DNA from: Rhipidocladum racemiflorum
Taxonomy: Eukaryota > Streptophyta > Magnoliopsida > Poales > Poaceae
Reading direction: 5' to 3'
Length of the DNA: 64,000 bases
Assembly: GCA_036346355.1 (NCBI GenBank)
Contig: CM070580.1
Span: 66,542,854 to 66,606,853, forward strand
Below are positions 31,904 to 43,089 of this stretch, piece by piece; positions within the stretch are counted from its first letter, which is position 1, and each line of letters begins with the position of its first letter. Below the pieces are notes generated by a model. The model was given only the letters and a program-made list of their open reading frames with translations. It was not told the origin of the DNA and ran no database searches. The position numbers and the translations under genes are program-made.

Positions 31904-33210
31904 TCACGATAAATCGCGGTGCCGGACTTGGCCACGGCTCGGCGACGGAGACTTCACAGCGGCAGTCTCCTTCCGCTTCTTCTTCTTTTTGCGGTCAGAG
32001 GACTTCGATGTACCGGCGTCACTGGGGCCAGAAGGCCTCGTCGCGCACTCCCAGGCCTCCACCGCCCTGGCGCACTTGTGCGCCAGGGAGAACTCGGAAG
32101 TGGTTGTTATGGTGCGGGTAGCCATCTTCTCCCGCATCTTCTGGTCCCGAACCCCCCTCCGGAACGCAATGATCACTAACGGCTCGGAGATCCGGGGGAT
32201 CGTGTTGCGGCAGTGGATGAACCGCCAGATGAACTCTCTCAGGGACTCCCCCTCCGTCTGCTCCAGAGCGTGGAGGTCATCCTCCACGCCCGGCTGAGCG
32301 TAGGAGCCCTGGAAATTGGCGACAAAAATGTCACACAACTCCTCCCACGAATGCACAGAGCCTCGCGGGAGGTTAAGTAACCAGGAGCGGGCAGAGCCCG
32401 TTAGCGATGTCGGGAGATAGTTGGCCATGATCTTTTCAGACCCTCCCGCGGCACGCACCATCGTGGTGTAGATCTGTAGGAACTCCTCCGGATTGGTGGT
32501 GTCATCGTACTTCTCGATGGAGGCGGGGCGGAATCTCTCCGGCCACGCAGCTTGCCGTAGACGGAGAGAAAACGCCTGGCATCCAACGTTGTAGGGGGAG
32601 CAGCGTCGCTCGCCAGCCCCTCGATCCTGAGACGAGGACGAGGGGTGCGAGTCTACGCTCTCCCCGGAGTCAGAGGGGGAAGCCCCCTGTTGACCAACAG
32701 GAGCCTGGGGATTGGTGCGTCGCTGTGCGCGTTCGCGACGCCCCCTAAGGACGTGGCGTAGGTCGCCGTCGCGCTGGAGCCGCCTCTCGTCCAGGTTTGC
32801 CCTCAGATCCTCGCGATCTCCTCTGGACTCGGGGGGACCGCGAGAAGAAGCGGAATCACGTGCACGTCCCCCCGCGCCGGAGGGGGCTGCAACCAGGACT
32901 CCCTTCCCCTTGTCCCGGCCCTTGACGCTGGGAGAAGTCGTCGTGTGGCGGCTGGAACCCTGCGCCTCGGTTGCGCGCGCTCCCTGCCACCACGTGCCGG
33001 AAGCCCCCGGCAGGGCTGCCGCCTCAACCTGCTGTTGAGCGGCATCGACCAGGCGGGCGATATCCCGCAACCACGGAGTGGCCGGGGTGTCGCCCAGGTG
33101 GCGGAGGAGGATCGAGGAGCAATGAGGCGCATAAAGGCTCCGCTACGGAGTATCGCCCCGGCCGCCAAACGCCGTTGGATTCGCCGCCTCCCCGCGGCGG
33201 AGCCATGCAT
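31904..33210 (-). pseudogene. gag: gag of the Tat-type element
   Basis: A 388-codon open frame from 33070 contains the capsid core: PEEFLQIYTTMVRAAGG, LTGSARSWLLNLP, SWEELCDIFVANFQ and GESLREFIWRF. It is preceded by a charged, Arg/Ser-rich N-terminus and followed by a Lys-rich KKKKKRKE stretch. The true start is probably further upstream (33210 or 33326 in other frames). Downstream the frame breaks near 31900 and continues as a zinc-knuckle-poor linker into the protease. Confidence 0.85.
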
Positions 33211-33400
33211 GTCCCTCCCAAGACGGAGGGACCCGGCTGGCCCGGCCCCTTTCCCGGGCGCCGGGACCGGCTACGGGCGCTGCTCTCCTCGGGTAGATTG
33301 CTGCGCTTGGAGTGCGACTCCGCCATGCAGACAATCGTCCCTACTTCTTCTAAGCTTCGGACAGGAAACGGAAGGAAGAGGGCAATCTAACCACCAAGAG

Positions 33401-33418
33401 CCCCTACCTGGCGCGCCA
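33401..33418 (-). promoter_or_regulatory. Primer-binding site of the Tat-type element
   Basis: On the minus strand TGGCGCGCCAGGTAGGGG starts one base after the 5' LTR. It has the usual TGG start of a tRNA 3'-end complement. I do not assign the tRNA. Confidence 0.85.
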
Positions 33419-33419
33419 C

Positions 33420-34346
33420 TGTCGGCGTTCTAGCCAACAGGCACCTCCGAATCGGGTGCTTATGAGGTTCAGACGGGGGGCTTTCGGGGCAATCGCCGGA
33501 GGAAGAAAGACTGGAGTGTCGGGGAAGCTTGGAAGAATGGGGACGCTAGGGTTTACCAGTGTTAAGACCCCTCCGAAGAGTAACAGCCCTAGTCCTGCCT
33601 TTTCTTTGTGATTGCTTGTGTTGTGTGGTATGAACTGGAATCCTCACTTGGGAGAAAAAATGGAACCTAACATGAAAGAGTCGAACCCCTTCTCCCATGC
33701 ACCCCGGCCCCCTTTTATACTTGGGCTCGGGGACGCATGGGAGGCTTACACAGCAAGCTATACTCATTACACTGCAACGGGCGCATTTAATGCGCCCGTC
33801 ACTGTCCTTACACCCCATTTAATGCCTGCCGCAGCCGTCGCACCCCTGCCTAGGGCCCCACGCCCACCAACTCCGCCCGTTCCGTCAGGGGGAGGGGCGC
33901 TGTCGTGACGTCATCCGCAATTAATGCGAGCCTGGGGAACGCGCGCCGCCATACCGTAGCCCCCACGCTTAGCATTTAATGCGCATGATTCGCATTAAAT
34001 TCCTTTGATCCTGGCGCTGCAGCCTCGGGGGTGGTGCGCCAGTGGCGTGGCCTGTACGCCACCTGTCCACTGGGCGACCACCTTATGGGGCGCCCAGTGG
34101 CGGGGCCTGATCGCCACCTGTCCACCGGCGATCGCTTCTGGCGCCAGTGGCGGGGCACGTCGCCACCGCCCACCAGGCGACTACCTTATCGAGCGCCGGT
34201 GGCGGGCACGATCGCCACCTATCCACTGGGCGACCACCTTGTGGCCCTACTACTCGCCGTGGCGGTGGGGCCCGGACACGCCCTGCCCGCCCGGCGACCG
34301 TGTTTATTGCGGGGGAGTGGGTACCCTGGTGTAGAATACGCCGACA
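33420..34346 (-). repeat. 5' LTR of the Tat-type element
   Basis: Paired with 23082-24103; 927 bp. It has about four of the GC-rich tandem units (34030-34240) against about six in the other copy. It is followed by GAAGG at 34347-34351, the right target duplication. Confidence 0.93.
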
Positions 34347-35463
34347 GAAGGAATTGAGTTAATTCTCACCGGAGACGATGAAATCGATGACGAACAGAGC
34401 TCCGGCCGAACCCAGAAAACTGAGAAATTCGTCGCCAACTCTTGATGCCACCTAAAATTGATTGTTGAGTGAGCTTCTAGACTACCTCACGGTCACAAAG
34501 AACCAAGGAACAAGAAGAATGGCTCACCGGAGAACGATCTACAAGCACGAACGCGAAGAACACCGAAAAAGTTCAACACTACGTCGGTTTCCTTGATCTC
34601 ACGAGCACAAGAGTGAAGTAGAGGAAAGGAGGAGCACACTCCCGGAACGGGGACTCTTATACGAAGAGAATGGAGGTGGTGGTGCGGCGTTTGGAGTTGA
34701 AACGGCCGAGATAATGGCGATTAAGTGCATTTCGGTTTTTCTTGAATGGGGCCATTTCCGGCGAGATTGATGGCTCATCAAGGTGGGGAATGGCAAGAGA
34801 TCGACGTCGCGGATCCAACGGAACCGACTGTTCGCATTTTGGAGTTGATTTGAAGGAGTTATGAGCAAAGGAATGGAAACCCTAGCCATTGATGCATGTT
34901 GAAGCTTCTTTGTTCTTTTGGGTTGGCTGGAGGTAGAAGAAGGTGCACTATTCACTGCCACGTGGCACTCTACCATTGGTTCTCCTTTACGCAAATAATC
35001 CGTCCTAGAGAAAAATTAGGAAAAATGGCCTAAAAATTTCGGAAAAATTCCTATAGCCATTTTAGAATATTTGGGACCCAATAAAATTGGTTTCGCGGAA
35101 TTTGGATGATTTTTGTGGAATTGAATATTCGGGCGCGAATTGCAGGCATTAAACAAAAGCCGCGCGAGATAAAATAGGAACGGAGGTCAAAAAATCCGGG
35201 GAATGATTCCTAAAATCATTTTGGAATATTTGGAACACAATTGAAGTGGTTTGGGGATTTTTTTTGAGCATTTTTGGACTCGGGTGAAATTTCTGCACTG
35301 GGAATCGAAAATTCGATTTTAAATCGGAGGGGAATTAAATCCCGATTTTGGATAGGAATGGATGCCAGGTTAATATAAACACCAATGAAACTCCATGTTT
35401 TGAATTTACTTTATTTAAATTAGGTTTTTCTCCAGAAAGCGAAAATGAGGATGTTACAACAAA

Positions 35464-37400
35464 TGACTAAGCTTTAGTAATGTCCACCTTGATTGTTGCA
35501 GCAACAGTTTTAGGATGAAAATCGCTTCTAATTTCGATTCTGTCAGTACCGTGATTTTCTCTGCATAACCAAAACAGAAACCCAATTAATAGTTAAACTA
35601 TAAATACACTACTTCACTTTCACATGTTAATCGATAACATAACTACACAATAGTACTTAAATAGCTTCGCTTTCGCAGTACTGCGGCTACTCAAATACCA
35701 CGTCGCAGAATGTTCCTCCGCGTAACCTCACGCTCGCAAAACTTCACTCACTGGAGACTGAAACCTCGCGCTCGTCACTAATTAGGAAGGAAACCTCGCG
35801 ATCATCGACCGTGACTCCTCCCTCCTTCTTATAAGCCAGCCTCCGCTAATCATGTTGGACAAATTCCAGTCTCCACAGTCCTCCACAAGTCCTCCACAGT
35901 TCCTCCTGTCTGGCCTTTCGGCGCCTCGTCGACCGAGCCCTTGTACGGTTGCCCATGAACCGGACAAGGCATCTCCGGTTCCTGGTGACCCAACGATGAT
36001 GTTCTCCGGTTTGCCGTAATCCACACACGTGTTGTCCGGTTTTCCACGAACCAAAGATGCATCTTCGGTTTTTGAGCAACCGGAGATGATTGTTTTTTTT
36101 TTATAAATACGCAAAATTGTTATACCATTTCGTAAATACGAGCCAAATGTTGTATTAAATACGAATTTTTCCGTCTGTCGTAGGCTATGTAGCACACGTA
36201 ATTTGCATAGTTTGCAGCCTTTTTGTTGACTCAGTTCAGCCCTGTACTAATATGCACATTCTTGTATTCAATTCAGTTCTCAAGTAGTCTAATACGATAC
36301 TGAAAATGAACGAGATCATGAATGACAGTAATTCTTAAAACTCGATCTGCGACAAAACTGTACATGTCTTGTACAAATATCGTGATGGGCATGTATCCTT
36401 GTCCTCGAATATGGAAACAACAATCAGGATACATCCACACACTCAGCTGGCAAATTAAACTGACCTAAAACTTGTGCACAACTGAGCCTTCAGCAAATAC
36501 AACATCAAACTGACAACACACGCTTCTGTGCTTTTCTTTTTGAAGTTGCAAAAATATTAAAACATGAATGAAAGATAGGTAGTGATTACTTATCCTTTCG
36601 CCATGGTTAACAATATCGAAACCGAAAAAACCAATGGAAATTCAAAATTCGAAAATATTGAGCCGAAAATCATCCAAAACCGAATGGTTAAGAATTCAAA
36701 ATTTAAAAAAAAAATCAAAAAACGATCGGTTTTGACCGAAATTTGATTGGTTTTGATCACGTGCTAAAGCCTGATGGACTATCACATAATTTTTTATCAA
36801 AAACCGGTCGGATTTGATCGAAAACCGGTCAGTTTTGCGTAGATAAATTTTCCCAAAATTTTGAATTTTTTTTTAATTTAACCGGTTTACGGACCGGTTT
36901 TATACGTCGAACCAGCTCGGCAAGGTTAAAAATCACGAAAATCGTCGAATTTCGACCGGTTTTGTGATCCTGCCCTTCATTTGCTTTAAAAAAATATGCA
37001 ACTTATATTATAAGGGAAATCATAGGAGCACTGCTCGAAAAATAAAGCTATACATGTATAAACCTCTGTACAACTCACAAAGTTCCATCCTCATGCACTC
37101 AGGTCTGGAACTTCACTTGAGCAAGGACAAATTGGCAAGTGAGAACAGAAATATAGTTCAGGACCAAGTGAGAACACAAAACGAGCGAAATTGGAACAGA
37201 AACAATTTATAGTTCAGGACCAGAGAACACAAATGCCATTGTCGGTCAGCGGCCCACTACAAAGAGTTGAACACAACTGAGATGTTCATATGTAGAAGAC
37301 TCATTGAGACTCATCTGATGGTCCAATCAGTCATCTACCAATGGAAAACTTAAACATAGTATTGCTGCCTACACATTTCTATTAGAAACTCTTACTTCCT
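35464..37400. other. Intergenic region with AACCGG-rich palindromes; no gene
   Basis: At 35930-36090 near-palindromic units such as AACCAAAGATGCATCTTCGGTT and other CCGGTT...AACCGG pairs repeat about every 50 bp. At 36600-36965 the motif ACCGGTTTT and diverged forms recur in AT-rich sequence. These resemble subterminal regions of DNA transposons, but no terminal repeats were found. The 137-codon ORF at 35782-36195 (minus) is carried by the palindromic repeats and is not called. The last 400 bp contain the upstream region of the receptor-like protein gene. Confidence 0.55.
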
Positions 37401-37424
37401 TCGCTTGCTCACAACTCACCATAT

Positions 37425-37434
37425 GTCTATATAT
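37425..37434 (+). promoter_or_regulatory. Candidate TATA element of the receptor-like protein gene
   Basis: CTATATATTA lies about 90 bp before the chosen ATG at 37516. That would put transcription start near 37455 and leaves the upstream ATG at 37405 outside the transcript. Confidence 0.5.
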
Positions 37435-37515
37435 TACCCAATTCTAAGAAGCAGAAGCACTAGGAAACCACACCTCTTCCATTCGCTTCCTATGCGGTTG
37501 CACATAAGAGGAGAA

Positions 37516-39801
37516 ATGGCACTGTCCAAGATTCTCTCCCACCTCTTCACTCTTCTTCTGGTATGCATGTCTCATGCAACAGCCAGCAGCCCGGAACAAG
37601 TAGCACTTCTCCGATGGAAGGCCTCTTTAGCCGATTCCGAGCACCTGTCCTCATGGTTACCCGTGGCCAACTCCACCTGCTGCTCGTGGCTGGGCGTCAC
37701 GTGTGATGACGCCGGCCGTGTCGTTGAGCTTAGCCTTCCCGACTCTGGCATCAATGGCCAGCTTGAAGCCTTGAACTTTCCAGCATTTCCAAGCCTCACC
37801 TTGCTCAACCTCAGTTGCAACAACCTCACCGGACCAATTCCTCCATCGGTTGGGAGCATGAAACTTCTCGAATATATTTCTCTCTACAACAACCACCTTA
37901 ACGGGATGATACCACAGGAGATCGGCCATATGGCTGCGCTACAACACCTCGACCTTAGGAAGAACCAACTTGAAGGTGAGATACCTGCAACCATTTCATT
38001 ACTCCAAAATCTTACCTACCTAGCCTTGGGCACCAATAACTTCTCTGGCCAGCTTGAAGCCTTGAACTTTGCTGCATTTCCAAACCTCACCGTGCTCGGC
38101 CTCAGTTGCAACAACCTCACCGGACCAATTCCTCCATCGATTGGGAGCATGAAACTTCTCACACACATTTATCTCTGTAACAACCACCTTAACGGGATGA
38201 TACCACAGGAGATCGGCCATATGGCTGCGTTGCAACACCTCGACCTTAGGAAGAACCAACTTGAAGGTGAGATACCTGCGACCATTTCATTACTCCAAAA
38301 TCTTACCTACCTAGCCTTGGGCACCAACAAGTTCAATGGTACCTTACCCCCAGATCTTGGCAGCAGGCAGCCACTCACTCTCCTTGGGTTGGCCAATAAT
38401 AACTTCTTTGGAGAACTGCCTAGAGGTCTATGTAGAGCCTTTGCATTGCAAGTTTTGGTTCTAATAAACAACAACTTCTCAGGCGCGCTGCCGCCATGCA
38501 TTTCTAATTGTTCAAATTTAGGAGATGTCAGGGTGGGGCAAAACCACCTTTCTGGCCAATTGCCGGTGCTTGGAGTCCATCCCATCCTGACTGTTCTTGA
38601 TGTGTCTCAGAATCAATTTAGTGGAACATTATCTCCAACTTTCTGTTCGTTCAATTCTCTACAGATCCTGGACTTGTCGTCTAATAATCTTTCTGGGGAG
38701 CTCCCTCGTTGCTTGTGGAACTTGACAGATCTTCGGCTTATGGATTTGGCAAGAAATGCCTTTTCTGGCAAGTTTCCAACCACGAGGAACCCTATTCATT
38801 CTCTCAAATTATTGCACCTGGCAAACAATTATTTCTGTGGAGATTTTCCGTCTGTCTTGAAGAAATGTACAAATCTAATCACTCTCGATCTAGGGGGAAA
38901 TAAGTTTTATGGCAAAATTCCATCATGGTTTGGTGTGAGAAATCCTTTGCTAAGGTTTATTAGACTACAATCGAATGCGTTTGACGGAAATATTCCTTGG
39001 CAGTTAGCACAACTCCCTAAACTCCAATTGCTCGACTTATCTGATAACAAGCTCACAGGCTCTATACCAAGAGGGTTTGCCAACTTGACATCCATGCTGC
39101 TACCAAAAACAGAAGAATTTGTTATAGGAGTCGAACGAGGTACCTCTTATCCATATTTTTTCAGATATTTTGATCGAATAGACATAATTTGGAAGGGGCA
39201 GGATTATACATTTGGAAGAACAGTGGCACTGATGACAGGCATGGACTTATCGAGCAACTTCCTCTCTGGTGATATCCCTACAGGGTTGTCAAATCTTCAA
39301 GCTCTCCGGCTCCTAAACTTGTCAAGAAATAATCTATCTGGCAATATTCCCAAAGATATTGGCAATTTAAAGCTTCTTGAAGTCCTTGACTTTTCTTGGA
39401 ATCAACTGTTCGGCCCTATTCCATCAAGCATCTCAATCTTGACGTCTCTTAATTCGTTAAATCTCTCTTACAACCATCTATCAGGCAAGATACCCACAGG
39501 TTACCAACTTCAAACATTCGATGACCCTTCAATTTATAGCAATAATTCTGGGCTCTGTGGGTTTCCTTTGAACATAGCATGCTCAAATGATTCAAGCTCA
39601 GTACCAGCAGCATTATACGAGCAAAATGAGTATCACGCAGAACTTGAAGCCATATGGTTGCGCTGCTGGGTGGTTGCTGGTGTCATCTTTGGATCATGGC
39701 TGTCGTTTGGAGTTCTATACTTCTTTGAGCCATGGAGGTCTGCTGTCTTTCGCCATGTGGATCAGATGCAAAGTAAGGTTATGCCAAAGATTGTATGCTG
39801 A
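37516..39801 (+). CDS. Leucine-rich-repeat receptor-like protein (no kinase), 761 residues
   Basis: Single open exon. The start at 37516 gives a clean signal peptide (MALSKILSHLFTLLLV...ATA); the upstream in-frame ATG at 37405 would place 37 hydrophilic residues before it. Domains: an LRR N-terminal cap at about 24-64 with CCSWLGVTCD; about 19 LRRs of 24 residues; an island at about 525-574 containing DIIWKGQDYTF; four more LRRs; a short juxtamembrane segment; one membrane helix near 714-735 (VVAGVIFGSWLSFGVLYF); and a cytoplasmic tail of about 25 residues with no kinase. This architecture is that of plasma-membrane RLPs, which sense apoplastic ligands and signal through partner kinases such as SOBIR1-type adaptors (known of the family). 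LRRs 2-5 are tandemly duplicated. No frameshift or stop is seen, so it may be functional. Confidence 0.93.
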   Translation: MALSKILSHLFTLLLVCMSHATASSPEQVALLRWKASLADSEHLSSWLPVANSTCCSWLGVTCDDAGRVVELSLPDSGINGQLEALNFPAFPSLTLLNLSCNNLTGPIPPSVGSMKLLEYISLYNNHLNGMIPQEIGHMAALQHLDLRKNQLEGEIPATISLLQNLTYLALGTNNFSGQLEALNFAAFPNLTVLGLSCNNLTGPIPPSIGSMKLLTHIYLCNNHLNGMIPQEIGHMAALQHLDLRKNQLEGEIPATISLLQNLTYLALGTNKFNGTLPPDLGSRQPLTLLGLANNNFFGELPRGLCRAFALQVLVLINNNFSGALPPCISNCSNLGDVRVGQNHLSGQLPVLGVHPILTVLDVSQNQFSGTLSPTFCSFNSLQILDLSSNNLSGELPRCLWNLTDLRLMDLARNAFSGKFPTTRNPIHSLKLLHLANNYFCGDFPSVLKKCTNLITLDLGGNKFYGKIPSWFGVRNPLLRFIRLQSNAFDGNIPWQLAQLPKLQLLDLSDNKLTGSIPRGFANLTSMLLPKTEEFVIGVERGTSYPYFFRYFDRIDIIWKGQDYTFGRTVALMTGMDLSSNFLSGDIPTGLSNLQALRLLNLSRNNLSGNIPKDIGNLKLLEVLDFSWNQLFGPIPSSISILTSLNSLNLSYNHLSGKIPTGYQLQTFDDPSIYSNNSGLCGFPLNIACSNDSSSVPAALYEQNEYHAELEAIWLRCWVVAGVIFGSWLSFGVLYFFEPWRSAVFRHVDQMQSKVMPKIVC
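37756..38337 (+). repeat. Tandem 291-bp duplication inside the RLP gene (four LRRs)
   Basis: 37756-38046 and 38047-38337 align without gaps. I count roughly 17-20 differences, many replacing residues on the predicted ligand-facing beta strand (LEYISLYNN versus LTHIYLCNN). The period of 97 codons keeps the frame and the LRR register. Confidence 0.93.
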
Positions 39802-42119
39802 ACTGTTAAATTTAGCTTATGAGTTTCCTGTCATCTAGTTGGCACTCCCACCCTACCCCTTGTTTGGCCTGTTGGCTTTCGTTACTGTTTTGTAAGCTTT
39901 TTAAGCAGTTCTTTTACATGTATAGCTTGTGTGCTTAAAAAAAAGGATATTAGGACTGTGCTGTATTGGACCTGACACAATGAAAACCCCCGTTCAACAA
40001 AGCGGTTATGTGTTAAGCTACAGAAGCAAGATGTCGAAAAAAATAATGATTTGACTTTTTTATTTAATTATGTGCATGTATGGATATGACTTGAAAAAAA
40101 TAATTCCAAGTGTAACGCCCAGTTTCCTTAGTGAAAATCAAGACGAGGGAGAAAAAATAGCCTTATTGTAAACATCTCTTCGTATAGTGATATTTGTTTT
40201 CGTGCGCCCGTCGTTTTTTTCGAAAGGATTTTCCATGTAAAATCCGTGTATCCTGTTCTTTTGATCCTATATTTTTACCGTGCGTTTTGTAATGCTGAGC
40301 TATTCCTATGATCACTACCTCGCACAAAACAATATCAGTGAATATCATATCCATACATGCACATAAATAAAAAGGAGTACTTGATATTACATAAACAGTC
40401 ATAATTAAGCCTTACGACCATGTTTTACGAGATGAGCCGACAAGCCAAATGAGTTTGTCTAGAAGTAGCACTACTAGAGAAAGAGACTTCAGTACCGGTT
40501 GGAGAGGGCCTTCAGTACCGGTTTTTTGAACCGGTACAAGCCATTCGGGACTGATGTCCGATGGTACTAGAAATACTTTAAAATATGAGAGAAGTGTACT
40601 GATAGTACTAGAAATACTCTAAAATATGGGAGAAGTGGGACTCAAACGCTCAACCTTGTGATCCTCACACTTCTAACCAACCCACCCACCATCGCGTACT
40701 GATATACATAGAATATGCACTCCTTTTGAACTTTTTTGAAACGAGGCATCAGTACCAGTTTGTAACACCAACTGGTACTGATTCCCAGTCTTCTTACTTT
40801 GATACTGGATCCGCGGAGTCTTCATCATTCCCAGTCTTCTTACTTTGATCAAGAACATAATTCAGCTCTCTGACATAAATCTACGAAACAATGAATTTGA
40901 AATTAAAATGGTATTGCAGATATAATGCTTAAAAGAGTATCTTCACGACTAATACCACGTAACAACACAAAACCAATTGTAAACATATTTTTGTGGTTAC
41001 CAAAAATTTACATGTCCACACTATTGAGGCATTGACAAATAAAAAGAAATGATCATATATGATCAAAGGTTGCGGTCAAGGTTGTCACAGCGCTCCGGCA
41101 AGTCATGGCAAAACTGGGGCGCCAAGACGCCACGGTGAGAGTTAGTCGATGTGCTTTATCCAGTGAAAATCATGAAATATATGTACTGGTATTATATAAT
41201 ACATGATGTGCTGGTATGACAATGGTCGTCTAGGCTCCCTGCTTTACGTTTCCATAGATTAAAAGACAATACTACTCTACAAGGCTACATTGGTATGGCT
41301 GTCTAAGTGCCCATACATCCACTCACAACACATATTATAATATATATTACTCGCTACCCTTATCTCCTCAAAAGAAAAATCAGAAAAAAATAATAAACAA
41401 CATGGTTCAAATCTAGCTCCTGCTTTTCCCCTTCCTTCTCTCGATGGAGCAGCCATGGAGGCTCTTTTTCTATCTCTTCACCAGATCTGATGCAGAACAT
41501 CCTCTTCTCCTTTCTCGCCCTCTACTTCCTTGACTCTTTCATGCACAAAACAAGAGAGGGGTGCCAAGTAGAGCAAGAAGACACGAGGAAAAAAGAAGAC
41601 AACAAAGCAAGTGAGCAAACGCGATGAGCAGAGAGAAGTGCCGGATTGAGCTACATCTGGTCTGATTAGAGCTATGGTGGCGGTGGCTAGTGTTTTCCTG
41701 CAGCTCCCCACCCTACCTCCCATGATTTTGACCTGGATCTGGAGTTCTGGAGTTGCCAGTCTAGACGAATGACCATAGCGTCCACTACCAGCCGGCTTGA
41801 CGCCTTGTCGTCGATTAGGCGACGCCATGATAACTATGGTTGTGGTAGTAATAGGGGTTTATCAAGAGGCAGGATCTGGTGACATCCAAATCACTGCTAG
41901 GCTAGTGCTACTGATGGTAAGAGTACCAAACCACAGATTTTTACAATGATTTTATAAATATAACTGCATATCTCAAAATGGTAAAACATCAATTTATTCA
42001 TAAAAAATATCTACCATTGTCTAACCTTATAGAAAATATGCCGTTCACCACTTGCACTGACTTTATGATAAGAGCGCAGAAGGCCAGAGACATAAACAAG
42101 GTCATTGTGCTTCAAATGC
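39802..42119. other. Downstream of RLP gene; no further gene seen
   Basis: Contains the 3' flank of the RLP gene, a CACTA-end fragment at 40469, and AT-rich sequence. The ORF at 41478-41828 (minus, 116 codons) has no recognisable domain and is not supported. Confidence 0.5.
40469..40800 (+). mobile_element. CACTA-type terminal fragment or miniature element
   Basis: Starts CACTACTAGAGAAA, a CACTA terminal inverted repeat form, followed by several CAGTACCGGTT / AACCGGTAC units and later CAGTACCAG...CTGGTACTG units, as in CACTA subterminal regions. No matching CACTA end on the right was found, so it appears truncated. Confidence 0.65.
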
Positions 42120-42127
42120 GTCAGGCA
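42120..42127. repeat. hAT target duplication GTCAGGCA, left copy
   Basis: Matches 54061-54068 exactly. It belongs to the hAT miniature element that the CACTA element later interrupted. Confidence 0.85.
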
Positions 42128-42149
42128 TACACTACTACAGAACCGTACA

Positions 42150-42660
42150 TCACAATCGGTTCTTTTTGGTCATCACAGTCGGTTTTGGTGGCGATACAAA
42201 GTCCAGCGACAGTGATAAGGTAGATATATCACAGTCGGTTTTTAACCGACACTAATAATACATTATCACAGTCGGTTCTTAAACAAGAACCGACTGTGAT
42301 ATTACACATATCACAATCGGTTCTTTTTTAGAACCGATACAACTGATTACATTATCGCAATCGGTTCATTTGTAGAACCGATACAACTGATTACATTATC
42401 GCAATCGGTTCATTTGTAGAACCGATACAAATGATTACATTATCGCAATCGGTTCATTTGTAGAACCGATGGGGATAAGAATAATATCACAATCGATTCA
42501 TTTGTAGACCCGATTCAAATTATTACATTATCACCATCGGTTCATTTGTAGAACCGATGGGGATAAGAATAATATTACAATCGGTTCATTTGTAGAACTG
42601 ATTCAAATTATTACATTATCACAATCGGTTCTTTATGCAAACCGATTGTGATGATGTTAC
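42150..42660. repeat. CACTA left subterminal repeat array
   Basis: Roughly ten copies of a 40-45 bp unit with CAATCGGTTC and AGAACCGAT arms. Each can fold on itself or pair with its neighbours. These are the expected binding sites of the element's regulatory protein. Confidence 0.9.
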
Positions 42661-43089
42661 GCCCCATCGTCCAAAATGGCCTCGCATTGACAATATGACA
42701 CATTCATCACAATCCACAAAATCACGTAACATATACATCACAATCTACACACATTACATTCAAATTAATATTGTTTACAATCTGTAATGCATCACATTCA
42801 CATTCGATAAATTTTGTTTACACTTTATGGACTAGTATTTGCTTGAATTGTCTCTATATCTACCATCATCTCGTTATAACTTCTGTCCCAGTACCACCGC
42901 ATAAATGGTCTCGTAATTTCTTGAGATCGGTGTTGGTTAGGCTCTTCAGGATGATATCAAGGTCTGCAAAATAGAACGTAGTGCACTAATATATTTAAGT
43001 CTTAAATTGGTATTGTAACATCTTTGATAGTATTATGCTTGTAAACAAATATCACATAGACAAGTAGTGCAAATAATCTGCTTTATACC

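Larger units (their letters stand above)
23082..34346 (-). mobile_element. Tat-lineage Ty3/gypsy element (RIRE2/Retand-like), 11.3 kb, with antisense extra ORF
   Basis: LTRs of 1022 bp (23082-24103) and 927 bp (33420-34346), both TGTCGGCG...CGCCGACA, enclose gag, protease, RT, two RNase H domains and integrase on the minus strand. A multi-exon ORF on the plus strand lies between integrase and the 3' LTR. The second RNase H and the antisense ORF are hallmarks of the Tat clade. A perfect GAAGG duplication flanks it, placing it inside the older solo LTR. The coding regions carry several frameshifts but long open segments remain, including 676 codons of pol. Confidence 0.93.
20765..35458 (-). mobile_element. 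Solo LTR (3.4 kb, minus strand) split by a Tat-type Ty3 element
   Basis: On the minus strand this begins TGTAACATCC and ends GGGGTCTCACA. Without the inserted element and its duplication it is about 3424 bp, close to the LTR length of the chromodomain family. It shares patches with that family, for example the block with TCTGCAGAGG and CTTTACCCACAAG near 21570-21600. No primer site or gag-pol borders it, and ACAAA flanks both ends, so it is best read as a solo LTR left by LTR-LTR recombination. The pieces are 20765-23081 and 34352-35458. The GC-rich section at 22680-22920 and the ORF at 34599-34994 show no recognisable domain. Confidence 0.85.

Noticed and set aside
35782..36195. 137-codon minus-strand ORF
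   Set aside because: Made of near-palindromic AACCGG repeats; no start context or family match.
37405..37515. N-terminal extension of the receptor-like protein from the first ATG
   Set aside because: It would bury the signal peptide behind 37 hydrophilic residues and lies upstream of the candidate TATA and transcription start.
41478..41828. 116-codon minus-strand ORF
   Set aside because: No recognisable domain; isolated in intergenic DNA.
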